Source: Chrysomallon squamiferum | Taxonomy: Eukaryota > Mollusca > Gastropoda > Neomphalida > Peltospiridae | Direction of reading: 5' to 3' | DNA: 12,500 bases | Assembly (NCBI GenBank): GCA_012295275.1 | Contig: CM022678.1 | Coordinates: 11,718,282-11,730,781 of the forward strand | Shown: positions 1 through 7,859 of the stretch, piece after piece | Position numbering within the stretch: position 1 is the first letter of the stretch | Layout: every line of letters starts with the position of its first letter | Notes under the pieces: model-generated | What the model was told of the DNA's origin: nothing | The model's input: the letters and a program-made list of their open reading frames with translations, nothing else | The model's database searches: none | Made by a program: the position numbers and the translations under genes

Positions 1-482
1 GTAGTAGTAGTAGTATATCACTATTAACAGTAGTAGTAGTAGCAATAGTAACAGTAGTAGCAGTAGTAGTAGTATATCACTATTAACAGTAGTAGTAGTA
101 GCAATAGTAATAGTGAGTAGTAGTAGTAGTAGTAGTATATCACTATTAACAGTAGTAGTAGTAGTAGCAATAGTAATAGTAGTAGCAGTAGTAGTAGTAT
201 ATCACTATTAACAGTATTAATAGTAGTAGTAGTAGTAGTAGTATATCACTATTAACAGTAGTAGTAGTAGCAATAGTAATAGTAGTAGTAGTAGTAGTAG
301 TAGTATATCACTATTAACAGTAGTAGTAGTAGCAATAGTAATAGTAGTAGCAGTAGTAGTAGTATATCACTATTAACAGTAGTAGTAGTAGCAATAGTAA
401 TAGTAGTAGTAGTAGTAGTAGTAGTAATCACTATTAACAGTAGTAGCAATAGCAGTAGTAGCAGTATATCACTATTAACAGT
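1..482. repeat. TAG/GTA minisatellite, about 60-bp unit, 9 copies
   Basis: The core ATCACTATTAACAG starts at 17, 76, 139, 201, 245, 307, 366, 427 and 468. Each core is followed by (GTA)n, a GCAATAGTAATA block, and more (GTA)n. Start-to-start spacings are 59, 63, 62, 44, 62, 59, 61 and 41 bp. The two short spacings come from units lacking much of the second half. The eighth copy has TAATCAC in place of TATATCAC. The array probably runs on to the left of the window. Open frames here (poly-Leu, poly-Tyr, poly-Thr on the minus strand) are translations of the triplet repeat and not genes. Confidence 0.95.
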
Positions 483-741
483 AGTAGTAGTAGCAATAGT
501 AATAGTAGTAGCAGCAGTACTAGTAGTAGTAATTGCAATAGTAAAAGTAGATTTAGTACTAATAACAGTAGTAGCAGTGGTACTAGTAGTAGTAATAGTA
601 ATAGTAGTAGTACTAGTAATAGCAGTAGCTGTAGTAGAAGTAGTAGTAGCAGTAGTAGTAGCAGCAATAATAGTAACAGCAGAGAAGTGGTAGTACTGGT
701 GCTGCTGTGGTAGTTGTAGTAGTTGTAGCAGTAGTAGTAGT
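483..741. repeat. Degenerate GTA/GCA trinucleotide field
   Basis: This continues the same trinucleotide theme (GTA, GCA, ACTAGTAGT) but no longer carries the ATCACTATTAAC core. Interruptions become more frequent to the right, as expected for an old, decaying edge of the array at 1-482. Confidence 0.85.
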
Positions 742-1014
742 AATCACTGTGAGAATGATAAGACTGAAATTATTTGTAGCGGTGGAGTAGTGGTTAAGAA
801 TTGTAAGTTACAGTAATAGTGGTAGTGACAATAGAAGCTGTTGTTGTAGCTGTTGTTGTTGCTGTTGTGTTAGTGGTATCGGGAGGAGCAACAGTGGTAA
901 CAGATGAACAGAAAGAAAGAAAATGTAGACAGAATAAAAAGAAAAGAAAGAAGAATAAGAATGAAAGAAGTGAACAAGGAAGATGAAAAAATAAAAAAAA
1001 TGATGATGGCTTTA
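742..1014. other. Strand-asymmetric low-complexity DNA, no gene seen
   Basis: 742-900 is rich in G and T (GTTGTTGTAGC, GTGGTAG). 904-1014 is almost all purine on the plus strand (GAAAGAAAGAAAAT, AGAAAAGAAAGAAG). An open frame begins at 904, but its first part encodes only Lys/Arg/Glu-rich sequence and it then runs into the (AAT)n array, so I do not call a gene. Confidence 0.7.
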
Positions 1015-1249
<235 letters not shown>

Positions 1250-1476
1250 ATGATATGTATGTATACTGAAAAAAAAAAATTAAAAAAAAAAAAAAAATAA
1301 AATAAAATAAAGAAACTGAAAAGTAATGTGTCTGTCTGGGAGTGAGTGAATGGAAGGCAGAAGACAAGAAAGATAATTAAAACTGAAATCAGATCTCTCT
1401 CGTAACAACCACACGTATAAATAACTGATACTAAGAGTCACGCGCATTTTTATAACGTTTATTTTACATTCTCAGC
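1250..1476. other. A-rich edge and short low-copy stretch
   Basis: 1269-1312 is made of A-runs and AAAAT repeats trailing off the AAT array. 1313-1476 is low-copy DNA in which I see no gene, RNA or clear motif. Confidence 0.6.
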
Positions 1477-1552
1477 AAAAAAAAAAAAAATGTTGTTTTT
1501 TTCTTTTTTCTTTATTATTATTATTTTTTTAGTCTTGTCGCTAAGTTACAGG

Positions 1553-1575
<23 letters not shown>
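1477..1575. repeat. A14, T-rich and (TA)n low-complexity block
   Basis: A14 occupies 1477-1490. A T-rich segment with TTATTATTATT follows, and then (TA)n at 1553-1575 running into T9. The plus-strand frame starting at 1490 is Phe/Ile-rich because of this composition and is not considered a gene. Confidence 0.9.
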
Positions 1576-1583
<8 letters not shown>

Positions 1584-2034
1584 TCCCTTTCGTATGCATT
1601 TTTTTAAATTTTCACTGCAGTACAGTTTATGAGACTGTTCCACATTTTATAATTCTGTATACTTACTCGTTACACTACAACATTTCTTTCATAAGGAAAA
1701 CACAAAACGGTTACAGTATGTGAGACCTTTCTCACTGAACCTGAACCTAAGTCCCATTTTAGTCGATTACAGTCATGAAAATCTTCAGATTCGTGACTCA
1801 ATAAGCTTCTTTTTGATACCGCAATCATTTCGTCACTGGATAAGTTTTATGTATAAATAATTATTTCTGATGTTTCAATGTAATTTTGACGTAGAACTAG
1901 TTTCGAGACTTTTTGCCGCTTGCAACGGTTATTCGTCGGACCGTTCGTTTTAAATGTTTAGAAGCCGGTGATAAATTAATATTAGCTTTACTACAGCAAA
2001 CAGTGAAACACCCATCGATAAAATTTCATCATTG
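1576..2034. other. Low-copy AT-rich DNA, nothing recognised
   Basis: No repeat or convincing coding frame. A small CpG-containing patch lies at about 1910-1970 (GCCGCTTGCAACGG, CGTCGGACCGTTCG). It is too short to interpret. Confidence 0.5.
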
Positions 2035-2076
<42 letters not shown>

Positions 2077-2250
2077 GTCTGTTTATTATGTTTTATCTGT
2101 TTCTATGTTTTATCTGTCTCTCTGTCTACGTATGTATGTATTAATTTAATTATTTTATTGTATCAAATTATTTATTTAATTTTATTTATTTATTTATTTA
2201 TTATCTATTCATTTTATTTATTTATTTATTTAATTAATTAATTTATTTTT
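2035..2250. repeat. (ATT)14 followed by (TTTA)n-rich DNA
   Basis: 2035-2076 is pure ATT. Next is an 18-bp-spaced direct repeat of TATGTTTTATCTGT (about 2087-2118). Then comes ATTT/TTTA-type repeat to about 2250. The hydrophobic plus-strand frame at 2032-2241 (Ile/Leu/Phe/Tyr) is a composition artefact. Confidence 0.93.
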
Positions 2251-2320
2251 GCTTGTTAACACAAAATAACTAATGCTATTTAATAAATGTAAAAATGCTC
2301 CGTGCAATAAGATAAATATC

Positions 2321-2444
2321 AAAATGGCGGTTTGCGCCGTCTGCTACAGACTGGCAGTGTTTTCAAAATGTTACGCATCGTTAGCATTCATTATCTCATT
2401 CCGATGACGTCTGACGTCAAAGTAAATGGATCTGTGATTGGCTG
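2321..2444. promoter_or_regulatory. Possible regulatory cluster: YY1-like, tandem CRE, CCAAT box
   Basis: CAAAATGGCGG at about 2320-2330 resembles a YY1 site (ATGGCGG core). TGACGTCT (2405-2412) directly overlaps TGACGTCA (2412-2419), so two CRE-type sites sit 7 bp apart. TGATTGGCTG (2435-2444) is a CCAAT box on the minus strand in a good NF-Y context. CRE plus CCAAT within 40 bp is a common promoter arrangement in animals. No TATA box or clear transcript start is visible, so promoter function is inferred. Confidence 0.4.
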
Positions 2445-2628
2445 CTTTATGAAAGGCTAAAACAGTGAGTAAACCAGACTATCAAAATGGTATTTGTGCC
2501 ACTTGTTAGATAAAATAATTCACTTTGTTACTTACACCTTAATTCTCACATTTAAAACTCGAAATAAACCATATTGTGTTCTCTGTAAACAGATTTAATT
2601 ATATACTTGTTTATATGTTATGTGTTTG

Positions 2629-2777
2629 GGTGTGTGTTTGTGTGTCTGTGTGTGTTTGTGTGTTTGTGTGTCTGTGTGTGTGTCTGTGTGTTTGTGCGTC
2701 TGTGTGTGTGTCTGTGTGTGTGTTTGTGTGTGTGTGTTTGTGTGTTTGTGTGTGTGTTTGTGTGTGTGTGTGTTTGT
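2629..2777. repeat. Compound (TG)n with TTTG and TCTG interruptions
   Basis: An alternating TG array broken at fairly regular intervals by TTTG or TCTG, which gives a loose TGTGTTTGTGTGTCTG higher-order pattern. Overlapping frames on both strands (Cys/Val and Thr/His-rich) are translations of this repeat. Confidence 0.95.
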
Positions 2778-2923
2778 ACAGTAAGTGCGGGTACATATGT
2801 GTTTGTGTAAATATATTGAAGTATCCAGCCAGCTCTCGAGTGTATTTATGCACGTAATTACGTCCCAGGTGTGAGAATATCATACGTAGGCCTGTTCATG
2901 TATAGACACATCCATCTGCAGTT

Positions 2924-3122
2924 ACGTACAGACATACAAACATACATACGTATACATGCATGCGCACATACATACATAAATGCCTACATACATACATAAA
3001 TTAATACGTACAAACAATTATGTATACACACATGTATAATACATACATACACAGATAAATACATACATATATAGATACATACATAAATGCATATAAACAT
3101 GCGTACATACATATGTATATTC
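2924..3122. repeat. Degenerate (CATA)n / (ACAT)n array
   Basis: Dense CATACATA and ACATACAT words with scattered variants such as TACGTA and GCGCACA. It reads as an old tetranucleotide array. Confidence 0.9.
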
Positions 3123-3158
3123 ACATAATTATACACAGTATAACTTGTACCAAAATGG

Positions 3159-3171
3159 GTGTGTATGTATG

Positions 3172-3219
<48 letters not shown>

Positions 3220-3228
3220 TGTGTTGTG
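3159..3228. repeat. (TG)n microsatellite
   Basis: A TG array with two early interruptions (TATGTATG and GTTTGTG) and a pure stretch from about 3187 to 3217, ending in GAGTGTGTTGTGCACG. Confidence 0.96.
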
Positions 3229-3253
3229 CACGCGCCTGTATGTAGTGTATGTG

Positions 3254-3282
3254 AATCTATCTATCTAATTATCTATCTATTT
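3254..3282. repeat. Short (CTAT)n
   Basis: Interrupted CTAT tetranucleotide units (CTATCTATCTAATTATCTAT). Confidence 0.8.
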
Positions 3283-3883
3283 ACCTCCCTCTTAACGTCA
3301 AATGATGCACTCAAAAGAATTTTAAGTGCAGCAATTTGAAGCTAAGAGCTGGTTCAACTGAACCGACGTTTTCACTTGAGTCACGTGTTTCATGTCGTGT
3401 AAAAACATTTGTAACTTTCTCGTCAACTTCACCAGATAACAAAGTTCAAAAACATCTCTGACGTCATAGCGTTTTTCTGACAGGGCTTTACATTACGTCA
3501 CTGAAGAAGAAAGCAAACACTGTTTTACAAGAAGAAACAAAGTAGCACTTTCGATAAGAGCTCCCTCGTGACGTCATTTCAGATGTAACTATTCGATATG
3601 AAAGTATCAGTCTATTTTCTTAGCTTTTGGCGGCAACTGAACGCAGCGCAGTTATAAGACTTCGACAGCGGGGAACTGCAGCAGCGTCGTAACATTTATA
3701 CAAAAATTTATGGAATGCGTTTGCAGAAACTAGGAAGCGTGGAAGAATAGTTCTCTGTTGGAAGGGAAACTAAAATAACACAAATTATACGGTCTGGCGA
3801 AAAAGTCTGATTAAGAAAAATATGTAGGAAATGTTGCCTTTAATTTAGATAATGATAATAATAATCACTCGTTAGTATTTTAT
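3283..3883. other. Low-copy segment carrying two CREs and an E-box
   Basis: There is no convincing gene. TAACGTCA is at 3293, GGTTCAACTGAACC (6-bp arms, 2-bp spacer) at 3351-3364, and TCACGTG (E-box CACGTG at 3382-3387) follows. TGACGTCA occurs at 3459-3466 and 3569-3576, and TTACGTCA at 3493-3500. A possible splice acceptor (CTATTTTCTTAG) near 3610-3625 is followed by a 22-codon frame without codon bias, so no exon is called. Confidence 0.5.
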
Positions 3884-3953
3884 GTATGTGTTTGTGTGCG
3901 TACATACACACACATATGCATACACACACACACACACATACACTCACACAGAC
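3884..3953. repeat. TG arm and CA arm forming an imperfect inverted repeat
   Basis: TGTATGTGTTTGTGTGCGTA is followed at once by CATACACACACATATGCATA and then (CA)n. TG-type and CA-type arms lie back to back around GCGTACATAC and could fold into an imperfect hairpin on either strand. Confidence 0.8.
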
Positions 3954-4695
3954 AATTCATTTATTAATTCATCCATAATCGTAATTTACTTATTGTTTCA
4001 GTTTTATTTTGTGAAAGAATGGTTACTTAAGTAACACTAAGCGACATTTTATATAATAATTCTAGAGAAGAAACCCGCTACCAGCTTCCCGCGAGATTCT
4101 CTTTTCCTTTAGCAGCAAGCAATCTTTTATGTTTTTGAAGACAAGAATACACACACCACGTTCTTTGATATCCGGACCTGGAATAATGGCTGGAATGGTA
4201 AAACGTCCTTCAAGCTTTATCTATTCATACTTAACATGCGTACGCACCAGTCGCACCCCCCCCTTCCCTTGCGTGCAGGCTTAAAAAACAGAAACATAAT
4301 TTATACATTTTCCATACATCACTCGTACGCTTCACAGACAATAATGATTTGTGTATTAATTCTAAGCCTATAAATTACAAGAGTATATTGTGAATTTTAC
4401 CGTGTTTAATCATGCAGGACGTTTATCGAGATACGTAAACACACACTGTGTCTTTATTCCTGTAACGATTTTGTTTAACTTTAAACAAAACGTTCGTGAT
4501 GAGATCAGTAAAGTGTGTTACAAAGTGTCAAATATTACATTACAACGTCTTGACGTTTGTAAACTGTGGAGTGAGATCGCGTTGCGGTGACGTATGTCGA
4601 TTGTTGTTGAGACATATAAATAATAGCGAGGGGCGGTTTCGTGATCTGCTTCGACAGTTTATGATCACGATCACGGCGGTTCCAGAAATGATACT
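3954..4695. other. Low-copy segment with two unremarkable open frames
   Basis: A C8 tract lies at 4256-4263. The plus-strand frame 4366-4590 is open for 75 codons (GTG at 4390, no in-frame ATG near its start). It contains a reasonable mix of residues, for example NVRDEISKVCYKVSN. A second frame, 4496-4747, overlaps it and ends in poly-Gly from the G tract. Frames this long are expected several times by chance in 12.5 kb of AT-rich DNA, and I see no domain motif, so neither is called as a gene. Confidence 0.4.
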
Positions 4696-4721
4696 GGGTG
4701 GGGGGGGGGGGGAGGGAGGGG
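4696..4721 (+). other. G-quadruplex-forming tract
   Basis: GGG-T-G13-A-GGG-A-GGGG on the plus strand. There are at least four G-runs of three or more, with single-base loops, inside 26 bases in otherwise AT-rich DNA. This matches the standard pattern for a very stable intramolecular quadruplex with short loops. Biological function is unknown. Confidence 0.85.
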
Positions 4722-4744
4722 CAAAACGCTGCTGTAGTAGTGAC

Positions 4745-4860
4745 TAAAACGAGGTTAATGTTGTAGTTGACAATGATGTAGGTGATGATGTTGATAATGA
4801 TGTGACAGTGAAGAAGATAAGTTGATAAAGATGGTGATGATCTCCAAATTATAATAATAA
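4745..4860. repeat. Degenerate GATGATGTT repeat
   Basis: Loose GATGATG, GTTGATAATGATG and GAAGATAAG words followed by ATAATAATAA. It looks like an old trinucleotide array just downstream of the G tract. Confidence 0.65.
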
Positions 4861-4967
4861 AAAACAATGCAAAAATCATAAAATTATGTTATTGATGAAT
4901 CATTTTGAAATTTCGTTTCTATAAAATATATGTTCACAGCATGTCACATTTCCATGTCTTGTTACAT

Positions 4968-5161
4968 AAACATTTGTTTAATGGCATCACTAGAACACTG
5001 ATTAATTTTCTTTCATCAGTTATTGTATGTCAAACATTTGTTTAATGGCATCACTTGAACACACTGATTAATTTTCTATCATCAGTTAATTTATGTCAGT
5101 TATTTAATGACGTCACAACAGCTCATTAAAAATAATGTTCTGTCACTGGCTGTTTTACGTC
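4968..5161. repeat. Three-copy diverged tandem repeat (64/66/64 bp)
   Basis: Unit 1 (4968-5031) and unit 2 (5032-5097) both begin AAACATTTGTTTAATGGCATCAC and share TGATTAATTTTCT and ATCAGTTA, differing at a few positions. Unit 3 (5098-5161) aligns at lower identity (TTTAATGACGTCAC, CTCATTAAAAATAATGTTCTGTCACTG). At the place where units 1 and 2 read TGGCATCA, unit 3 reads TGACGTCA. The unit ends also correspond: TATGTCA in units 1 and 2, TACGTCA in unit 3. Confidence 0.85.
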
Positions 5162-5611
5162 ATCATTAGCTGCATTTCTTTGATCGGATAAATGTTGGCA
5201 GAAATTCCGCTGTAGAAAAATCACAAAATTCATTAGCAGCGAGATTTCTTTTACATGAAAGGACAGAGCAGTTTATGATTTCACCCATCACATACTTGTT
5301 GTGAGCTGCTGTCTAGAATGGGAGATAGCCCAAATGGAACTGCGAGCAAAAGAGATGCTGTGATTTATCATCAGTCACGTGATCGCTTTACTACTAAGCT
5401 ATGTCTAGTCAAAATTTGAACACAGCTTGTACAGTTAGATAACATACAGTGTATCAGCTGACTGCTTTTCACAGCATCTCAAGTTTTCAGATGTCTTATC
5501 TTAGTGACGTTACCATTGTAGGAATGAAAGAAGGAGAACAGCAAATGGATTGAATGATTGAAAAAAGAAGAAAAGAACTGCAGCGTGAATTCTAAAATAC
5601 TGTTAGGGGAC
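5162..5611. other. Low-copy segment, no gene seen
   Basis: Contains a CLEAR/M-box-like E-box GTCACGTGAT at 5374-5383 and TGACGTTA at 5505-5512. The rest shows no repeat and no convincing frame. Confidence 0.5.
5374..5383. promoter_or_regulatory. E-box GTCACGTGAT (bHLH-LZ type)
   Basis: Nine of ten bases match the palindromic GTCACGTGAC element bound by MITF/TFE-type factors. One of seven CACGTG words in the window. Binding is inferred only. Confidence 0.35.
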
Positions 5612-5659
5612 GAATGAATGAATGAATGAATGATGAATTGATTGATTAATTAATTGTTG
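5612..5659. repeat. (GAAT)n then (GATT)/(TAAT)n
   Basis: GAATGAATGAATGAATGAATGATG followed by ATTGATTGATTAATTAATTG: two short tetranucleotide arrays joined together. Confidence 0.85.
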
Positions 5660-5686
5660 AGAAACACTGTGACAGATTTTAACATC

Positions 5687-5790
5687 TGCACGTGCACATG
5701 ATGTGTCTGTGTTTGCGTGACTGTGTTTGAAAATATGCACATCAGCACATGTGACTCAGCTTCAGAGAATGTTTGCGTGCACGTGATATC
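5687..5790. promoter_or_regulatory. Cluster of palindromic E-box-type and AP-1-like words
   Basis: TGCACGTGCA (5687-5696) and CACATGTG (5746-5753) are perfect palindromes. GTGACTCAGC (5751-5760) is an AP-1/Maf-type site. GTGCACGTGA follows at 5778-5786. GTTTGCGTG occurs twice (5711 and 5771), which suggests a local 60-bp duplication. Function is inferred. Confidence 0.35.
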
Positions 5791-5799
5791 GTGCACTGT

Positions 5800-6020
5800 G
5801 CGTACATTAAGATGTGCTGTTTATGTGATATACAAATATTACAGACATCCTTAGCTTTAGTTTGTAAAAAAAGATTCTTTAAGTGCAATGCATGTAATTG
5901 CAAAATCCTCGCATTTTTGTACATAAAACCAGTTTGCCTGCAGTAAATGAAAAAAATTATAATAAAATGAAAAGAAATAGAAATAAACTAAAACAAGCTA
6001 GCAAATACGAAAAATCACAA
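5800..6020. other. AT-rich low-copy DNA, nothing recognised
   Basis: No repeat longer than short A-runs. The minus-strand frame across 5742-5924 shows no domain or codon bias. The Lys/Asn-rich plus frame from 5898 runs into the poly(A) tract and is a composition artefact. Confidence 0.5.
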
Positions 6021-6045
6021 AAGTGTAGAAAAACAACAACAACAA

Positions 6046-6077
<32 letters not shown>
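6021..6077 (+). repeat. (AAC)5 followed by A31
   Basis: A(AAC)n run and then 31 uninterrupted A (6047-6077). It may be the tail of a retroposon inserted on the plus strand, but I find no recognisable SINE head (no tRNA A/B boxes) or target-site duplication upstream, so only the low-complexity call is supported. Confidence 0.9.
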
Positions 6078-6079
<2 letters not shown>

Positions 6080-6143
6080 GCTTACCAGATTTATCTTCTT
6101 CTATTTTTATTTTCGTCACGAAATATGAAAACGATCAGTTTGA

Positions 6144-6341
6144 ACGCTTTTGGAATCTTTGTCAGATGTCGTCAGATTTCAGTGCACAGAATGTCCTGAC
6201 ACAGAACTGTTGTTATCGCATCACGAGGCACGTGTCACAAAGCATTATGACGTCAGTGTGACCCCGAAGAGCGACGTGTTTGACATAAATCGTCTGATTT
6301 TGAGCGAGCAAGCCAAACGACACAGCGCGAGACAATTGTAA
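6144..6341 (+). CDS. Weak coding candidate, C2H2-like remnant (hypothetical)
   Basis: A 65-codon plus-strand frame, open from after a TGA at 6141-6143 to a TAA at 6339-6341, with no in-frame ATG near its left end. It contains FQCTECPDTELLLSHHEARV followed by TKH, which has a C-x2-C pair and later His residues. The spacing (C-x2-C-x8-H) does not match the normal C-x2-C-x12-H-x3-5-H zinc finger. Base 3 of the codons is near the local average for G/C, so codon bias gives no support. The region is richer in CpG than its surroundings and holds a CACGTG (6229) and a TGACGTCA (6248) within the frame. It may be a chance frame in a CpG-rich regulatory stretch or a decayed finger exon. I do not claim a function. 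Confidence 0.15.
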   Translation, partial: TLLESLSDVVRFQCTECPDTELLLSHHEARVTKHYDVSVTPKSDVFDINRLILSEQAKRHSARQL

Positions 6342-6385
6342 CACTCGTGAAATACCGCTAAGAGCACACCGGGTCCGTTAACTGC

Positions 6386-6393
6386 TATAAATA
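6386..6393 (+). promoter_or_regulatory. TATA-box-like TATAAATA
   Basis: CTATAAATACC sits in a CpG-containing low-copy stretch, 131 bp downstream of a CRE (6248-6255). This word is expected a few times by chance in AT-rich DNA of this length, and no clear initiator follows. Confidence 0.2.
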
Positions 6394-6462
6394 CCAGCCA
6401 CTTATAACTGGGACGAATAATTGACCGTTTAATAAAGCGAGTTACATCTACTGACTCGTAAA

Positions 6463-6476
6463 GCGCCCCCTGTCAG
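6463..6476 (-). promoter_or_regulatory. CTCF-like motif (AGGGGGCGC core)
   Basis: GCGCCCCCTGTCAG on the plus strand reads CTGACAGGGGGCGC on the minus strand. It contains the AGGGGGCGC heart of the vertebrate CTCF consensus, but the upstream CCAC part is missing. CTCF is conserved across Bilateria. Occupancy is inferred only. Confidence 0.35.
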
Positions 6477-6540
6477 CATTTTCGCCGCTTAGCGACTGTC
6501 CAGTTACGCGAAACGCCGACAACAAGTTTTTGACAATGTC

Positions 6541-6552
6541 GCCGACGTCGGC
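6541..6552. repeat. 12-bp perfect palindrome GCCGACGTCGGC
   Basis: A perfect inverted repeat centred on ACGT, in a CpG-rich patch (6460-6560) with several CGCC/GCCG words. It may be a protein-binding dyad; nothing more can be said. Confidence 0.7.
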
Positions 6553-6786
6553 AAATTAATCTAATGCGTATCTGCATGTAGTCCGAGAAATAAATAACAG
6601 TTTAATAAAGAATCTGTAATTAAACCTGCTGAAGTGGAACGGTTAAACTGTTTCAGTATTCTGTTACTGCGTTGTTTGGTTTCTCTTTGTTCTTCTTTAC
6701 CACACAGAAATGAAATATTTCTTAGCCGGACGCTAGTTTGGTTAATTTGGTGCCGATAAATAACCTATGTAAAATTAAATACATTT
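6553..6786. other. Low-copy AT-rich DNA, nothing recognised
   Basis: No repeat, motif or credible frame. AATAAA words at about 6590 and 6604 could act as poly(A) signals but no transcript is visible. Confidence 0.45.
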
Positions 6787-6998
6787 TCTATACTATTATT
6801 ATTGTTGTAGATGTTGTTGTTGTTGTTGCAGTTATTTATTTACTTATGTATTTATTAAATTTGTTATTATTATTATTATTATTGTTGTTGTTGCTATTAT
6901 TTGTCATTATTTACTTATGTATTTATTAAAATTGTTAGTATTATTGTTGTTGTTGTTGCTATTATTTGTCATTTATTTACTTATGTATTTATTAAAAA

Positions 6999-7036
<38 letters not shown>

Positions 7037-7150
7037 GTTATTACTACTACTACTACTATTACTACTATAACTGTTGTTGTTGCTATTATTTATTAATTGT
7101 TATTTATTTATTTACTTATAATTATTATTGTTTTGCTGTTGCTGTTGTTT
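6787..7150. repeat. Compound minisatellite: TTG/TTA triplets plus TTTACTTATGTATTTATT
   Basis: A unit of about 66-71 bp made of (TTATTATTGTTGTTG)n, GCTATTATTTGTCA and ACTTATGTATTTATTAAAA. ACTTATGTATTTATT starts at 6842, 6913 and 6979. A shortened fourth copy (TTTACTTATAATTATT) lies near 7111, after an expanded TTA/TAC triplet block (about 7001-7070). The Leu/Val and Tyr/Cys-rich plus-strand frames across it are artefacts. Confidence 0.9.
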
Positions 7151-7347
7151 GTGTCTTGTTATGGCAGTAAACAACGTGAATACTTTGAACTGAACATCGA
7201 CTACTCTTTGTCATTCGTCACCAGTGTTGTCCAAAACAACGTAAACAACAACACAAATATAAATGTGCGTGTGCGTGTAAGTTGCGTGTATGTGTGTATA
7301 TGTGTGAACTGTAGGATTAAAACTGTCTCTTTTCAACGTTCAGAAAC
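7151..7347. other. Short low-copy spacer, no gene seen
   Basis: AAC-rich patch (AACAACGTAAACAACAACAC) and a small GTGCGTGTGCG run, followed by ordinary sequence up to the next minisatellite. Confidence 0.45.
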
Positions 7348-7576
7348 GTGTTAGTGTGTTAGTGTTAGTGTGTTAGTGTTAGTGTGTTAGTATTGTGTTA
7401 GTGTGTTAGTGTTAGTGTGTTAGTATTGTGTTAGTGTGTTAGTATTGTGCTAGTGTGTTAGTGTGTTAGTGTTAGTGTGTTAGTGCTAGTGTGTTAGTGT
7501 TAGTGTGTTAGTGTTAGTGTGTTAGTGTTAGTGTGTTAGTATTGTGTTAGTGTGTTAGTGTGTTAGTACTGTGTTA
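7348..7576 (+). repeat. GTGTTAGT / GTTAGT minisatellite
   Basis: About 229 bp built from two interleaved units, GTGTTAGT (8 bp) and GTTAGT (6 bp). They often alternate as a 14-bp pair, with periodic ATTGTGTTAGT variants (7391, 7427, 7442, 7539). The right edge decays into TACTGTGTTAAAG. It differs from the TTAGGG telomere repeat because the G-run is replaced by GTG. Confidence 0.95.
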
Positions 7577-7678
7577 AAGTATCAGTTAGAAGACAGAGTG
7601 TAGTGAACAACATCAGACACAAAGACGCGATCCCAGGACAGGCAAAGTTTAACGAGATTTCTTAACTTCCGTGCACAG

Positions 7679-7828
7679 CAACTTGAGAATCTTCTGACTG
7701 AGGAAGGCATCGAAGCCTTCAAGTTGACGATTCTGTTTAAGCTTCCACAAAGAATTACTGCTAAGTCGATGAATTTATTTAAAAGTCTAGAGAGAGTACT
7801 AACTAGGCAATTTAATGCCGATAACTTT

Positions 7829-7834
<6 letters not shown>
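7679..7834 (+). CDS. Possible 3' terminal exon, unknown protein
   Basis: A plausible 3' splice site (pyrimidine-rich TTTCTTAACTTCCGTGCACAG, AG at 7677-7678) is followed by a 51-codon frame ending at TAA 7832-7834. The same frame is open further left, to a TGA at 7604-7606. The peptide begins QLENLLTEEGIEAFKLTILF and ends RQFNADNFS. It has a balanced, amphipathic-looking composition with no low-complexity bias, which is unusual in this window. It carries no motif I recognise. Codon third positions are not GC-biased, and a frame of this length is not rare by chance. Its stop codon abuts an A27 tract, so it could also be the 3' end of a retrocopy. It is either an isolated exon, a retroposed fragment, or chance. 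Confidence 0.25.

Positions 7835-7859
<25 letters not shown>
7833..7859 (+). repeat. A27 tract
   Basis: Twenty-seven uninterrupted A, overlapping the stop codon of the open frame to its left. Possible retroposon tail; no target-site duplication was recognised. Confidence 0.9.

Noticed and set aside
1-482. CRISPR-like repeat-spacer pattern
   Set aside because: The spacers are the same GTA-rich sequence each time, so this is a tandem minisatellite in a eukaryotic genome.
252-667. Minus-strand poly-Leu/Tyr/Thr frames
   Set aside because: They are translations of the GTA trinucleotide repeat.
3351-3364. GGTTCAACTGA as a tRNA/SINE B box
   Set aside because: The final conserved C positions are missing and there is no A box or cloverleaf; it is better described as a short inverted repeat.
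6386-6436. Core promoter with TATAAATA
   Set aside because: Such a word is expected a few times in this AT-rich length and no initiator or first exon follows; kept only as a low-confidence site.
7348-7576. Interstitial telomere repeat
   Set aside because: No TTAGGG, TTAGG or TTTAGGG unit is present, only TTAGTG-type words.
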